Assembly (NCBI GenBank): GCA_017941235.1
Contig: JAGAWU010000035.1
Location: 1 to 32,579, forward strand
Source of the DNA: Bacilli bacterium
Lineage (GTDB): Bacteria; Bacillota_I; Bacilli_A; RF39; UBA660
DNA length: 32,579 nt
Direction: 5' to 3'
Under the pieces are notes generated by a model that had not been told where the DNA came from, made no database searches, and was given only the letters and a program-made list of their open reading frames with translations. Below, piece by piece: positions 14,918 to 22,157 of the stretch. A program made the position numbers and the translations under genes. Every line of letters begins with the position of its first letter. Within the stretch, counting starts at the first letter, position 1.

Positions 14918-15920
14918 AATTATTTTCTGTATCTTCATCGATTAAAGAATTCATATATTTATCATATAATCTCTTAATACTAGAGTCACTAAATTTTAAA
15001 CCTTTACTTTCTCTAAAATCTCTTAATCTTCTATAATAAGCGGACTTACTAGAATCACTAGATATTTTTTCCTCAGCTAAAGTTTTTCTTATTTCATCTT
15101 CCATTTCTTTTTGAGACTTTTTATCTTTTTCATCAACTTTTAAGATAATCTCATAACCATATTTAGTTTTTACTGGTTCAGAAGTATATTTACCTTTTTT
15201 AAGTCCAGCAGCAGCAGTAACAAAATCATCATCTAGATTATCATCTTTATTAAAATAACCTAAATCTCCACCTTTTTTAGAAGTAGCTTTATCATCACTA
15301 TATTTTTTAGCAAGTTTACTAAAATCTTCACCATCATCAAGTTTTTTAATAATATCTTTAGCTTTATCTAAAGCTTCTTTTTCTTTTTCTTCTTTTACAT
15401 CCTCACTATCATCATCATTAGTATTAGGTTTAATTAAAATATGACTAGCTTTAACATCACCAATAACTTTATTTTCATAATAGTCTTTAACTTCATCTTC
15501 AGTAACTACATCTTTAGCAACATAATCTTTAATAGCAAGATCTCTTTTATAATCTAGTGAAATTATTTCTCTTAGTTCCTCTTCTGAATCAACATTATAT
15601 AATTGTTTAATTACAGATAAGAAAATAGAATCATTATTACCATATGTACTTTTAATTTGCTCAATTTGTTTATCGACTGAATCTCTTTCAGCATCATCTG
15701 TTTTATATGTTGTATCAAGCAATTGATGATCAATATCATTTATTAAAGTTTCAACTGCATATTTCTTCTTCATTGTTTTATATAAATCATCAGCTGTAAC
15801 TTTATAACCATCTACTTTAGCAACTAATTTTTCTCCATTTTTTAATTTAGTAGAACCACACCCTGTTAACAAACTTACAATAGCAAGAGTAGTAATACCA
15901 TAAACTGCACCTTTTTTCAT
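14916..15920 (-). CDS. prsA: PrsA-like foldase lipoprotein, parvulin-type peptidyl-prolyl isomerase
   Basis: PrsA folds exported proteins on the outer face of the membrane. The 334-residue protein starts with a lipoprotein signal peptide ending in the lipobox LLTGC (Cys21). A helical N-terminal domain follows, then a parvulin rotamase domain at about residues 157-260 (KASHILIKP...FSKLAKKYSDD...KGGDLGYF...VKTKYGYEIILKVDE), and a charged C-terminal helix. The ATG at 15920 is chosen because AGGAGGAAAGAT lies directly upstream; twelve further in-frame residues upstream would run through that site and spoil the signal peptide. It has its own promoter (15947-15976) and shares a terminator with recX. 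Confidence 0.9.
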   Translation of the reverse strand: MKKGAVYGITTLAIVSLLTGCGSTKLKNGEKLVAKVDGYKVTADDLYKTMKKKYAVETLINDIDHQLLDTTYKTDDAERDSVDKQIEQIKSTYGNNDSIFLSVIKQLYNVDSEEELREIISLDYKRDLAIKDYVAKDVVTEDEVKDYYENKVIGDVKASHILIKPNTNDDDSEDVKEEKEKEALDKAKDIIKKLDDGEDFSKLAKKYSDDKATSKKGGDLGYFNKDDNLDDDFVTAAAGLKKGKYTSEPVKTKYGYEIILKVDEKDKKSQKEMEDEIRKTLAEEKISSDSSKSAYYRRLRDFRESKGLKFSDSSIKRLYDKYMNSLIDEDTENN

Positions 15921-15946
15921 ATCTTTCCTCCTATGTATGCATAAAT

Positions 15947-15976
15947 ATAATATCACATAAATAATAATAATTTCAA
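15947..15976 (-). promoter_or_regulatory. Promoter of the PrsA-like gene
   Basis: On the minus strand TTGAAA (15971-15976) and TATTAT (15947-15952) are spaced by 18 bases, about 27 bases before the start codon. Confidence 0.55.
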
Positions 15977-15980
15977 GATT

Positions 15981-16012
15981 TTAGGTAAGTTTAATCACAT
16001 ATTTCGACCTAA
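15981..16012. repeat. Inverted repeat upstream of the microprotein genes
   Basis: TTAGGT (15981-15986) and ACCTAA (16007-16012) are perfect inverted copies 20 bases apart, just before a possible -10 region (cataaaata, 16016-16024) that could be TAAAAT of sigma-A type or CATANNNTA of the sporulation sigma-K type. Its function, as operator or RNA hairpin, is unknown. Confidence 0.35.
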
Positions 16013-16054
16013 TGCCATAAAATATTGTGAATACCAAAAAAAGGAGGAAAAGAT

Positions 16055-16135
16055 ATGTGTAACAATATTTCATCATCCGCAATAATATTAGTACTATTTA
16101 TTTTATTAATTATTATATTAGGTGTATACATTTAA
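16055..16135 (+). CDS. Tiny single-helix membrane protein, YjcZ-like (26 aa)
   Basis: A 26-residue reading frame starts at ATG 16055 after a strong GGAGG site (aaaggaggaaaagat). The product is a short polar head MCNNISSS followed by one hydrophobic helix AIILVLFILLIIILGVYI that runs to the last residue. The FxLIVVLFILLIIVG-like core resembles the tiny transmembrane YjcZ/sporulation family of Bacillus. The strong ribosome-binding site, the tandem second gene and the terminator behind them support a real gene. Too short for most gene finders. Whether the organism sporulates cannot be told. Confidence 0.7.
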   Translation: MCNNISSSAIILVLFILLIIILGVYI

Positions 16136-16148
16136 AGGAGGTGTTATA

Positions 16149-16280
16149 ATGTCTTGCCAAGATAATAATGTACCATGTGGAAATAACAATAGAGGTGGAA
16201 ATGGATTTGTATTTATCGTAGTCTTATATATATTACTTGCAATCATATTAGGATGTACAAATAATAATAGATATTATTAA
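16149..16280 (+). CDS. Tiny single-helix membrane protein, YjcZ-like (43 aa)
   Basis: A 43-residue reading frame starts at ATG 16149 preceded by AGGAGGTG (16137-16144), close to the ideal Shine-Dalgarno sequence. The product has a polar Asn/Gly-rich head with two Cys (MSCQDNNVPCGNNNRGG), a hydrophobic helix (FVFIVVLYILLAIILGC) and a short tail TNNNRYY. The helix core is similar to that of the upstream microprotein, suggesting paralogues. The gene begins 13 bases after the first and ends at a terminator whose stem includes its stop codon, so both form a dedicated two-gene transcript. Cys residues might form disulfides or bind metal. Confidence 0.75.
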   Translation: MSCQDNNVPCGNNNRGGNGFVFIVVLYILLAIILGCTNNNRYY

Positions 16281-16305
16281 GAGTATTGAATAAATACTCT
16301 TTTTT
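16279..16305 (+). terminator. Intrinsic terminator after the microprotein genes
   Basis: AAGAGTATT (16279-16287) and AATACTCTT (16293-16301) form a perfect 9-bp stem with a 5-base loop, followed by T residues to 16305. Confidence 0.85.
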
Positions 16306-16331
16306 CGTGAAATAATAAAATAGGTGATAAT

Positions 16332-16832
16332 ATGTATTATTACATCAATACTTTTTATATTTATAGTTTATTTGGATATATATATGAATTACTCTTAGGA
16401 ATAATAACAAAAGGGAAAATTATTAATAATTTATTATTTGAACCAATTAAACCAATTTATGGTATAGGAACATTATTTGTATTATTTTTAGAAAAAAAGA
16501 TATTGAAAAATAAAGATATAAAAAAAGAATACAAAATACTAATATTTATAGTAACAGTATTTGTATCTTTAACACTATTTGAATATTTAACAGGAGTAAC
16601 ATGTCATAAATTTTTAGGAAAAAACTTATGGAATTACAAACATAAACATTTTCATATAGGAAAATATATATGTTTAGAAGTTAGCATATTATGGACTGTA
16701 CTTTCCGTTATATACACATACTATCTAAAGGAAAGAATGAATAAAATAATAAAAAAAATACCAGTATGGTTTAGTAATACTATGATAATAATTACTATAA
16801 CTGATATTTTAGTTTCTTTAATTATTAAGTAA
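16332..16832 (+). CDS. CmpB-type membrane protein (putative ABC transporter permease family, DUF1113)
   Basis: The 166-residue protein has about four to five hydrophobic helices. The family pattern shows as YSLFGYIYELL near the start, FEYLTGV in the middle and the signature LWNYKHKHFHIGKYICLEVS, matching the G..LWDYS....GRICL motif of the CmpB/DUF1113 membrane family. The word ABC in the family name is historical; no transport activity is shown. GGTGAT precedes ATG by three bases. Its last 15 bases overlap the 3' end of the HIT gene on the other strand, with no terminator between. Confidence 0.75.
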   Translation: MYYYINTFYIYSLFGYIYELLLGIITKGKIINNLLFEPIKPIYGIGTLFVLFLEKKILKNKDIKKEYKILIFIVTVFVSLTLFEYLTGVTCHKFLGKNLWNYKHKHFHIGKYICLEVSILWTVLSVIYTYYLKERMNKIIKKIPVWFSNTMIIITITDILVSLIIK

Positions 16833-17198
16833 ATTAAATATTTCTTCTACTTCTTTCTTTTCTTTTAAAGGATTATCTTTATTATATTTAGGGATTAAAT
16901 GGATATGATAATGTTTAACATCTTGACCTAAAAAGTTATTTTGAGTAATAGTTAAACCATCTATATTTAGTTTTTCTTTTAATAAAGGATATAAACTATT
17001 TTGAATAACATTTAAAGCATTATTAATTAAACTATTATTAATATCTAAAACAGTTACAACATGCTCCTTAGGTATAACAAGTAAATGTCCATTACTTACA
17101 GGATTGATATCCATAAATACAAATAAATTATCATCCTCATATATCTTAAAAGAAGGAATATCTCCTTTAATTATTTTACAAAATAAACAATCTTTCAT
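16818..17198 (-). CDS. hit: HIT family protein (histidine triad nucleotide hydrolase)
   Basis: HIT proteins hydrolyse or transfer nucleotidyl groups, typically from AMP-linked substrates. The 126-residue protein begins with the zinc-binding pattern CLFCKI (Cys4, Cys7), followed by PSFKIYEDD, GHLLVIPKEH and the catalytic triad HYHIHLIP. The length is normal for the HinT-like branch. The start is served by AAGGAG, which overlaps the stop codon of the upstream gene at 17209-17211; the 10-base gap makes an operon with that gene likely. Confidence 0.93.
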   Translation of the reverse strand: MKDCLFCKIIKGDIPSFKIYEDDNLFVFMDINPVSNGHLLVIPKEHVVTVLDINNSLINNALNVIQNSLYPLLKEKLNIDGLTITQNNFLGQDVKHYHIHLIPKYNKDNPLKEKKEVEEIFNLLNN

Positions 17199-17208
17199 AA
17201 TTATCTCC

Positions 17209-17961
17209 TTAATTTAAAAATTTAACATCAATAGAATACTTCTCTAAAGTTTTCTTATCATTATTAACGATAGAAGTACCAATATCAAGTGTTTCAACAT
17301 TTATTATATCAGATTTAAACTTAACAGACATAGTATTAGTTAAGTTTTTTTGATCATTTAAAGTTAAATTATAATACTTAGGATTAAAACCTATTTTATT
17401 TATATAATTATTTATATTAGTAATTTCATTATTTATACTTATTGAATCAAATAATATATTATCTTCTAAGTTTATAGTATAAATAGGAATATTATATTTA
17501 TTATCAAGTAATCTTTTATATATTAATTCAGAGCACTCATTTAATTTAGTATCAAAAGAAATAGTAATGTTTTGATACTCAGAACTTTTATTTTTTTTCT
17601 TTAATTCTTCATTTAATATTTTTTCATAATAATTAAACAAAGTTTTACCCTCTAGATAATCAGTTTTATAGCTTGAGTATATCTTTTTAGTCTTATATGA
17701 AATATTAAAATATAAGTTTTTATTGTTCTTATTAACAACTTTTGCAAAATAAGTACCATTTTTATTATAAGTTTTTAAAATTTTAACATCATCATATATA
17801 TCAGAATAATTATCTTTCAAATAAAGATCAAATTTTTTGTTTAACTTTTCTTCCTTAAAATAGTCAGATTTCGTCTTAATAACAATAAGACCAAAACAAA
17901 GAATAATAACAAAGAAAAACATAATCATTTGAACAAACATTTTTTTTTCTTTATCTTTCAT
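17209..17961 (-). CDS. Membrane-anchored or secreted protein of unknown function
   Basis: The 250-residue protein has a basic start and a hydrophobic helix at about residues 8-26, then an all-polar exposed domain rich in Lys, Asn, Tyr and Leu. A repeat-free stretch DDVKILKTYNKNGTYFAKVVNKNNKNLYF suggests beta-strands of a PepSY-like or similar small extracellular fold, but this is uncertain. One Cys is visible (NECSEL). GGTGAT (minus strand, 17965-17970) lies three bases before ATG. It is transcribed with the HIT gene. I do not recognise the family. Confidence 0.7.
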   Translation of the reverse strand: MKDKEKKMFVQMIMFFFVIILCFGLIVIKTKSDYFKEEKLNKKFDLYLKDNYSDIYDDVKILKTYNKNGTYFAKVVNKNNKNLYFNISYKTKKIYSSYKTDYLEGKTLFNYYEKILNEELKKKNKSSEYQNITISFDTKLNECSELIYKRLLDNKYNIPIYTINLEDNILFDSISINNEITNINNYINKIGFNPKYYNLTLNDQKNLTNTMSVKFKSDIINVETLDIGTSIVNNDKKTLEKYSIDVKFLN

Positions 17962-18036
17962 ATAATCACCACAATAATATTTTAACTAAGAGAAAAGAAA
18001 AATTCAATAAATGTAATAAATAAAGTTGAAATTTTA

Positions 18037-18065
18037 TTGTATACAAAATAAAAATATGTTATTAT
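18037..18065 (+). promoter_or_regulatory. Promoter with a palindrome over the -35 box
   Basis: TTGTAT (18037-18042) and TATTAT (18060-18065) are 17 bases apart. The -35 lies in the palindrome TTGTATACAA (18037-18046), which could be an operator for the following gene. Confidence 0.5.
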
Positions 18066-18089
18066 AAAAATAATAGGAGTGTGACTATA

Positions 18090-19334
18090 ATGGAGAACAT
18101 AAAATTTACTGAAGGGTTAGTAAGACAATCTGGATATGAAGATAGTAAATGTAAATTTACAAAATTAGAAGATGGCAAAGCTTTATATTTAGTTGAAGAT
18201 ATTGAAATAGGAAATGATATGTATGTAGTAACTCCTAATGTTTCAGAAGCTATAAAAAGAGCTGAAAGAAATACAATTGGAATAATTAATAGTAAAGGTA
18301 ATATAGAAGTACCTACAGTTAATTCCGATGTTGTTTTAATAAACAATGAGTATATTGCTGTTGGTACAAAAAAACAAAAAGAAACTAATTCAGAAGATAT
18401 TAAAAAGATAAAAGAAAAAATAGAAAGAGACTTACCAGGTGAAATAGATTTTATAATAGTAGATGAAAAAAATGAATATGATATATATAAAATCGAAAAT
18501 GAAAAACTAAACCTTATATTTGAAAATGCTAGTATAGTATTAGAAAATGGAGAAAGCTTATTTGTTCATAATGACAATAAAGATGATAACTTGGTAACAT
18601 TATATGAAAAAGAAAAACTAAATAAAAATACAATTGATGAACAAAAACCTCAAATGCCAGTTGAAAATTTTGCAAAAGTAAATGAAAGAATGGTAGACAG
18701 TATAGAGATAAGTGATATGGAAGCCCAAAAAGAAGGAGCACCTGAATTAAAAGAAGAAACAGAAGAAGAGACATTAGATAAAGAAGAAGTAAAATCTGAT
18801 TATTTCACATTCTCCGATTTAAATAATGAAACTTCTAGTTTTAATCAACCGGAAGATAGAATGGAAAATAATGAAGGAACAAAAGAAGTAGAACTAGAAA
18901 TACCAGATTATGATGATAGATTAGAAATTGAAAATCAGATGGCTGATATTACCTCATTAATAAATGCAGGAAGAGACAGAGTAAAAGAACTATCAACAGA
19001 AAAAGAAAGTTATAAAAAAGAAGTAGATGATTTAAAATCAAGAATTAGAGAGTTAGAAAACGAAAATAGAATAGTTAATGATACTGTATTAAAACAAAGA
19101 GGAATAATTGATGAATTAAATAGCGTTAAATCAAAATTAACAGAAAAAAGTCAAAGATTAATAAATGAGAATAAAAAATTATCAGCTGAAAATTATGAAT
19201 TAAATTCTGAAAATGAGAGTTTAAAGAAAAATGTAATTTCACTAGAAAATACAATGAAAGATGTATATGGTGCTGTATATGATGCATTCTCAGATATAAG
19301 AGAACCTGAAAAAGAATATAGAAAAGTTGCTTAA
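18090..19334 (+). CDS. Orphan cytoplasmic coiled-coil protein
   Basis: The 414-residue protein has no signal peptide or membrane helix. Its first 150 residues or so alternate short hydrophobic strands with turns (ALYLVEDIEIGNDMYVVTP, IGIINSKGNIEVPT, IDFIIVDEKNEYDIYKI), suggesting a beta-rich domain. Residues about 190-280 are an acidic Glu-rich linker, and about 280-400 form a long heptad coiled coil (ITSLINAGRDRVKELSTEKE...LENENRIVND...LKKNVISLENTM). ATG 18090 is chosen because AGGAG at 18075-18079 is ten bases away; a GTG at 18081 is too close. The stem of the terminator includes its stop. I recognise no family; a scaffold or division-related role is only a guess. Confidence 0.7.
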   Translation: MENIKFTEGLVRQSGYEDSKCKFTKLEDGKALYLVEDIEIGNDMYVVTPNVSEAIKRAERNTIGIINSKGNIEVPTVNSDVVLINNEYIAVGTKKQKETNSEDIKKIKEKIERDLPGEIDFIIVDEKNEYDIYKIENEKLNLIFENASIVLENGESLFVHNDNKDDNLVTLYEKEKLNKNTIDEQKPQMPVENFAKVNERMVDSIEISDMEAQKEGAPELKEETEEETLDKEEVKSDYFTFSDLNNETSSFNQPEDRMENNEGTKEVELEIPDYDDRLEIENQMADITSLINAGRDRVKELSTEKESYKKEVDDLKSRIRELENENRIVNDTVLKQRGIIDELNSVKSKLTEKSQRLINENKKLSAENYELNSENESLKKNVISLENTMKDVYGAVYDAFSDIREPEKEYRKVA

Positions 19335-19359
19335 CCAATTAGTTAAGCTCTTTTTTTTT
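19329..19359 (+). terminator. Intrinsic terminator
   Basis: GCTTAAC (19329-19335) and GTTAAGC (19342-19348) pair around CAATTA, followed by TC and nine T residues. Confidence 0.85.
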
Positions 19360-19420
19360 CAATATAAATATGATAAAATAAAGCTGGAATTTTGAAAAAT
19401 AATAGTTATATAAATCATTT

Positions 19421-19444
19421 AATAATAATTATTATTCATATAAT
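19421..19444 (+). promoter_or_regulatory. sufS promoter region with palindrome
   Basis: AATAATAATTATTATT (19421-19436) is a 16-base palindrome directly before TATAAT (19439-19444). No good -35 is visible. The palindrome could be a regulator site, but simple AT sequence gives such palindromes easily. Confidence 0.4.
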
Positions 19445-19469
19445 ATTTAATAGATAGAGAGGTGACAAA

Positions 19470-20666
19470 ATGAATAGAGAAGATTTTCCAATGTTAAGTA
19501 TGGATACAATATATTTTGATAATGGAGCAACTTCATTAAAACCTTACTCAGTAATAAAGAAGATGGAGGAGTACTACACAAAATACACATCTAATATACA
19601 TCGAGGAGATTATGATGCAGCACAAAGAACAAATCATGAATACGATGAAACGAGAATAGTAGTAAAAGATTTTATAAATGCAGAAGATAAAGATGAAATA
19701 GTTTTTACTAAAGGAAGTACTGAATCCCTAAATTTAGTTGCATTTGGTTTCCTAAAAAAAGTATTAAAACCAGGAGATGAAATATTAGTAAATAAAGGTG
19801 AGCATGCAAGTAATTTACTTCCATATTTAGTATTACAAAAAGAAATAGGAATAAAGGTAAAATACATACCACTTTCTGAAGATTATGAAGTAACAATAGA
19901 AAATGTATTAAATAGTATTACAGAAAAAACAAAAGTAATAGCTATAGCGCATATAAGTAATGTAATTGGCGATGTTAGACCGATTACTGAAATAGGAAAA
20001 ATATGCAAAGAAAGAAATATATACTATATTGTTGATGAATCACAAGCAGTTGGTCACACAAAAGTAGATGCTAGTCGTGATAACATTTCATTTCTAGCAT
20101 TCTCAGGACATAAGATGTTAGGACCTACAGGTATTGGAGTATTATATGGAAAAAAAGAATTATTAGAAAAAACAGATCCATTACTATATGGTGGAGGAAT
20201 GAATCAATACTTTGAAGAGGATGGCTCATATGAATTAAAAAGTGTACCAACAAAATTTGAAGGAGGAACACCACCTATAGCTGAAGTATTAGGATTAAAA
20301 GAAGCAATCAATTATTTAAATAAAGTTGGAATTGATAATATTCATAACCATGAACTTGAATTAAAAAAATACTTGATACAAGAATTAGAAAAGATCGATA
20401 ATATTATCTTATATAATAAGAATAGTAATAGTGGAATAGTAGTGTTTAATATTGACAAAGTATTTAGTCAAGATACCTCAATATATTTAAATCATTATAA
20501 AATAGCAATACGAGCAGGTAATCACTGTGCTAAAATGTTAAAAGATGAAATGAATATTAGAAACACATGTAGAATAAGTCTTCACCTTTATAATACAAAA
20601 GAAGAAATAGATAAGTTAATAGAAGTACTTAAAAGAAGTGAAGATATATTTAAAATAGTACTATAA
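19470..20666 (+). CDS. sufS: Cysteine desulfurase SufS
   Basis: SufS removes sulfur from L-cysteine and hands it as persulfide to SufU for Fe-S cluster assembly. The 398-residue PLP enzyme starts with YFDNGATSLKP, has the cofactor-binding DESQAVGHTKVD region, the PLP lysine Lys215 in FSGHKMLGPTGIGVLYG, and the active-site cysteine Cys353 in RAGNHCAK, all typical of group II (SufS) desulfurases. GAGGTGA precedes the start. It lies 9 bases before sufU. Unlike the usual sufCDSUB operon, SufB, C and D are not in the window. Confidence 0.95.
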   Translation: MNREDFPMLSMDTIYFDNGATSLKPYSVIKKMEEYYTKYTSNIHRGDYDAAQRTNHEYDETRIVVKDFINAEDKDEIVFTKGSTESLNLVAFGFLKKVLKPGDEILVNKGEHASNLLPYLVLQKEIGIKVKYIPLSEDYEVTIENVLNSITEKTKVIAIAHISNVIGDVRPITEIGKICKERNIYYIVDESQAVGHTKVDASRDNISFLAFSGHKMLGPTGIGVLYGKKELLEKTDPLLYGGGMNQYFEEDGSYELKSVPTKFEGGTPPIAEVLGLKEAINYLNKVGIDNIHNHELELKKYLIQELEKIDNIILYNKNSNSGIVVFNIDKVFSQDTSIYLNHYKIAIRAGNHCAKMLKDEMNIRNTCRISLHLYNTKEEIDKLIEVLKRSEDIFKIVL

Positions 20667-20675
20667 GGAGAATAT

Positions 20676-21116
20676 ATGAACGCATTAGAAGATAGAGAAG
20701 TAAGAAGAGAAATAATATTAGATAATTATCAAAATCCTATTAATAGAGGACTTACAAATGATGTACATTATATTAAAGAAAATACTAATAATGAATCATG
20801 CATAGATAATTTAGATATAGAAATAAAAGTAGTAGATGGAATACTTGAAGATATAAGATTTGATGGAGAAGCATGTGCTATATCCACAAGTGCTACATCT
20901 ATAATGATAAAAATGCTACTTGGTAAATCAGTAAATGAAGCAAGAAAAATTTTACAAAACTATGATAATATGATAGAAGAAAAAGAATATGATAAAGATA
21001 TTCTTGGCGAATTAGTAGTATATGATGAAATATATAAGCAACCTAATAGAAAGAAGTGTGCACTACTACCTAGGGATGCAATTGTAAAAATGCTAAATAG
21101 ATTAGATGAAGTGTAA
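20676..21116 (+). CDS. sufU: SufU zinc-dependent sulfurtransferase
   Basis: SufU is the sulfur acceptor and relay of SufS in Gram-positives, with a zinc atom held by three Cys and one Asp. The 146-residue protein has all four: Cys42 and Asp44 in ESCIDNLD, Cys67 in GEACAIS and Cys128 in RKKCALLP, at nearly the positions known in B. subtilis SufU (41, 43, 66, 128). The region around ICSxTSATSIM is normal. AAGGAG precedes the start. A terminator after it ends the two-gene unit. Confidence 0.93.
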   Translation: MNALEDREVRREIILDNYQNPINRGLTNDVHYIKENTNNESCIDNLDIEIKVVDGILEDIRFDGEACAISTSATSIMIKMLLGKSVNEARKILQNYDNMIEEKEYDKDILGELVVYDEIYKQPNRKKCALLPRDAIVKMLNRLDEV

Positions 21117-21151
21117 TTTTGCAAATTGAATGAAAAATTAATAGTAAATAT

Positions 21152-21182
21152 ACAGATTTCCATATAGGAAATCTGTTTTTTT
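21152..21182 (+). terminator. Intrinsic terminator after sufU
   Basis: ACAGATTTCC (21152-21161) and GGAAATCTGT (21167-21176) form a perfect 10-bp stem with loop ATATA, followed by T residues to 21182. Confidence 0.9.
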
Positions 21183-21219
21183 GTCTAAAAAAAAGGATCA
21201 AATATACAAATTTAATCTT

Positions 21220-21247
21220 TTGACACATAACAGAAAAAAAGTAAAAT
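21220..21247 (+). promoter_or_regulatory. Promoter of the ssb gene
   Basis: Consensus TTGACA (21220-21225) with TAAAAT (21242-21247) at 16 bases spacing, followed by AAGGAGGG just before the start. Confidence 0.75.
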
Positions 21248-21272
21248 ACATACGCAAGAAAGGAGGGAGAAT

Positions 21273-21608
21273 ATGCTTAATCAAGTAGTACTTGTTGGAA
21301 GACTAGTAAAAGATATAGAAGTAAGAACAGGAGAAAACGATGTAAAGTATTCATTTATAACACTAGCGATACCTAGAAGTTATAAAAATCATGATGGAAT
21401 ATATGAAACTGACTTTATTGAATGTGTACTTTGGAATAATATTGCTAGTAATACAGCTGAGTATTGTAAAAAAGGAGATATTATTGGAATAAAAGGAAGA
21501 ATTGAGTCAAGAATCAAAGAAGAGAATAATATTAATAAAACAATAATACAAGTTGTAGCAGAAAAAGTAACTTTTCTATCAAGCAAAAAAGAAGAAGAAA
21601 ATAATTAA
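21273..21608 (+). CDS. ssb: Short single-stranded DNA-binding protein without acidic tail
   Basis: The 111-residue protein is a single OB-fold: NQVVLVGRLVKDIEVR at the start, FITLAIPRSY, TDFIECVLWNNIASNTAEYCKKGDIIGIKGRIESR and QVVAEKVTFL at the end, all standard SSB blocks. It stops at KKEEENN soon after the OB-fold; the long linker and the DDDIPF-type acidic tip that recruits partners to the main SSB are missing. It therefore resembles a secondary SSB (SsbB-like, of the natural-transformation type) rather than the replication SSB. It is not next to rpsF/rpsR, which flank the main ssb in Firmicutes. Confidence 0.85.
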   Translation: MLNQVVLVGRLVKDIEVRTGENDVKYSFITLAIPRSYKNHDGIYETDFIECVLWNNIASNTAEYCKKGDIIGIKGRIESRIKEENNINKTIIQVVAEKVTFLSSKKEEENN

Positions 21609-21651
21609 TTTACAAAGAGTTAACTTTAAACAAATAAAAACTTAGAATATC

Positions 21652-21657
21652 TATAAT
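21652..21657 (+). promoter_or_regulatory. -10 element for the XRE regulator gene
   Basis: TATAAT lies 32 bases before the start codon; no convincing -35 is visible. No terminator separates ssb from this gene, so read-through is also possible. Confidence 0.4.
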
Positions 21658-21689
21658 TATCTTGAAAATACTAATTTTGAGGTGGTTTA

Positions 21690-22043
21690 ATGATATTAGG
21701 TAAACGTATTAAAGAACAGCGTAAATTAATGGGCTTAACTCAAAAGGAGTTAGGAGAAATAATTAATGTCACAAAAGTTAGTATTTGTTGTTATGAAAAA
21801 GGAACAAGAACACCTACTCTTGAAACCCTAAAAGTTCTTGCTGAAACATTTAATGTTGATGTTAATTATTTATTAGGAAATGATTCATATCAAATTGCAG
21901 AAGAAAATAGTAAATATGGTACATTCTTTTCAAAAGAAGAAATAGTATTTATTAAAGAATTAAGAAAAAATAGAATATTACATGAAAGATTGATTGATAA
22001 TCCAAAAAGATTTGTAGAACTAATTAACAAGAAAGTAAAATAA
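21690..22043 (+). CDS. XRE-family helix-turn-helix regulator
   Basis: The 117-residue protein has an N-terminal XRE/Cro-C1 DNA-binding domain (residues about 3-62): LGKRIKEQRKLMGLTQKELGEI, then the recognition part VTKVSICCYEKGTRTPTLETL, and VDVNYLLG. The C-terminal 50 residues (YQIAEENSKYGTFFSKEEIVFIKELRKN...FVELINKKVK) are helical and charged. GAGGTGG precedes the start. Its target is unknown; it lies between ssb and the adhesin-sortase operon and might control either. Confidence 0.88.
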   Translation: MILGKRIKEQRKLMGLTQKELGEIINVTKVSICCYEKGTRTPTLETLKVLAETFNVDVNYLLGNDSYQIAEENSKYGTFFSKEEIVFIKELRKNRILHERLIDNPKRFVELINKKVK

Positions 22044-22068
22044 GCTAACCAAGCTTATTTTTTTTTTA
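22038..22068 (+). terminator. Intrinsic terminator after the XRE gene
   Basis: AAATAAGCT (22038-22046) and AGCTTATTT (22052-22060) pair around AACCA; T residues run to 22068. The stem contains the stop codon. Confidence 0.85.
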
Positions 22069-22116
22069 CACTTTTAAACAAAAATAATAAAAAAAACTTT
22101 AAAAAAAATAAATATG

Positions 22117-22130
22117 TGTTATACTATAAT
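22117..22130 (+). promoter_or_regulatory. Promoter of the adhesin-sortase operon
   Basis: TGTTATACT (extended -10, 22117-22125) overlaps TATAAT (22125-22130). No -35 is visible. The first is identical to the extended -10 at 12936-12944. Confidence 0.55.
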
Positions 22131-22157
22131 TAAATAATAAAGATAGGAGATAATATT

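Noticed and set aside
16332-16832. CmpB-type protein as a real ABC transporter
   Set aside because: No ATPase or binding protein gene is adjacent; the family name alone does not support transport function.
19421-19436. AT-only palindrome before sufS as a proven operator
   Set aside because: Made only of A and T in simple repeats, so chance occurrence is likely; kept only as a low-confidence part of the promoter entry.
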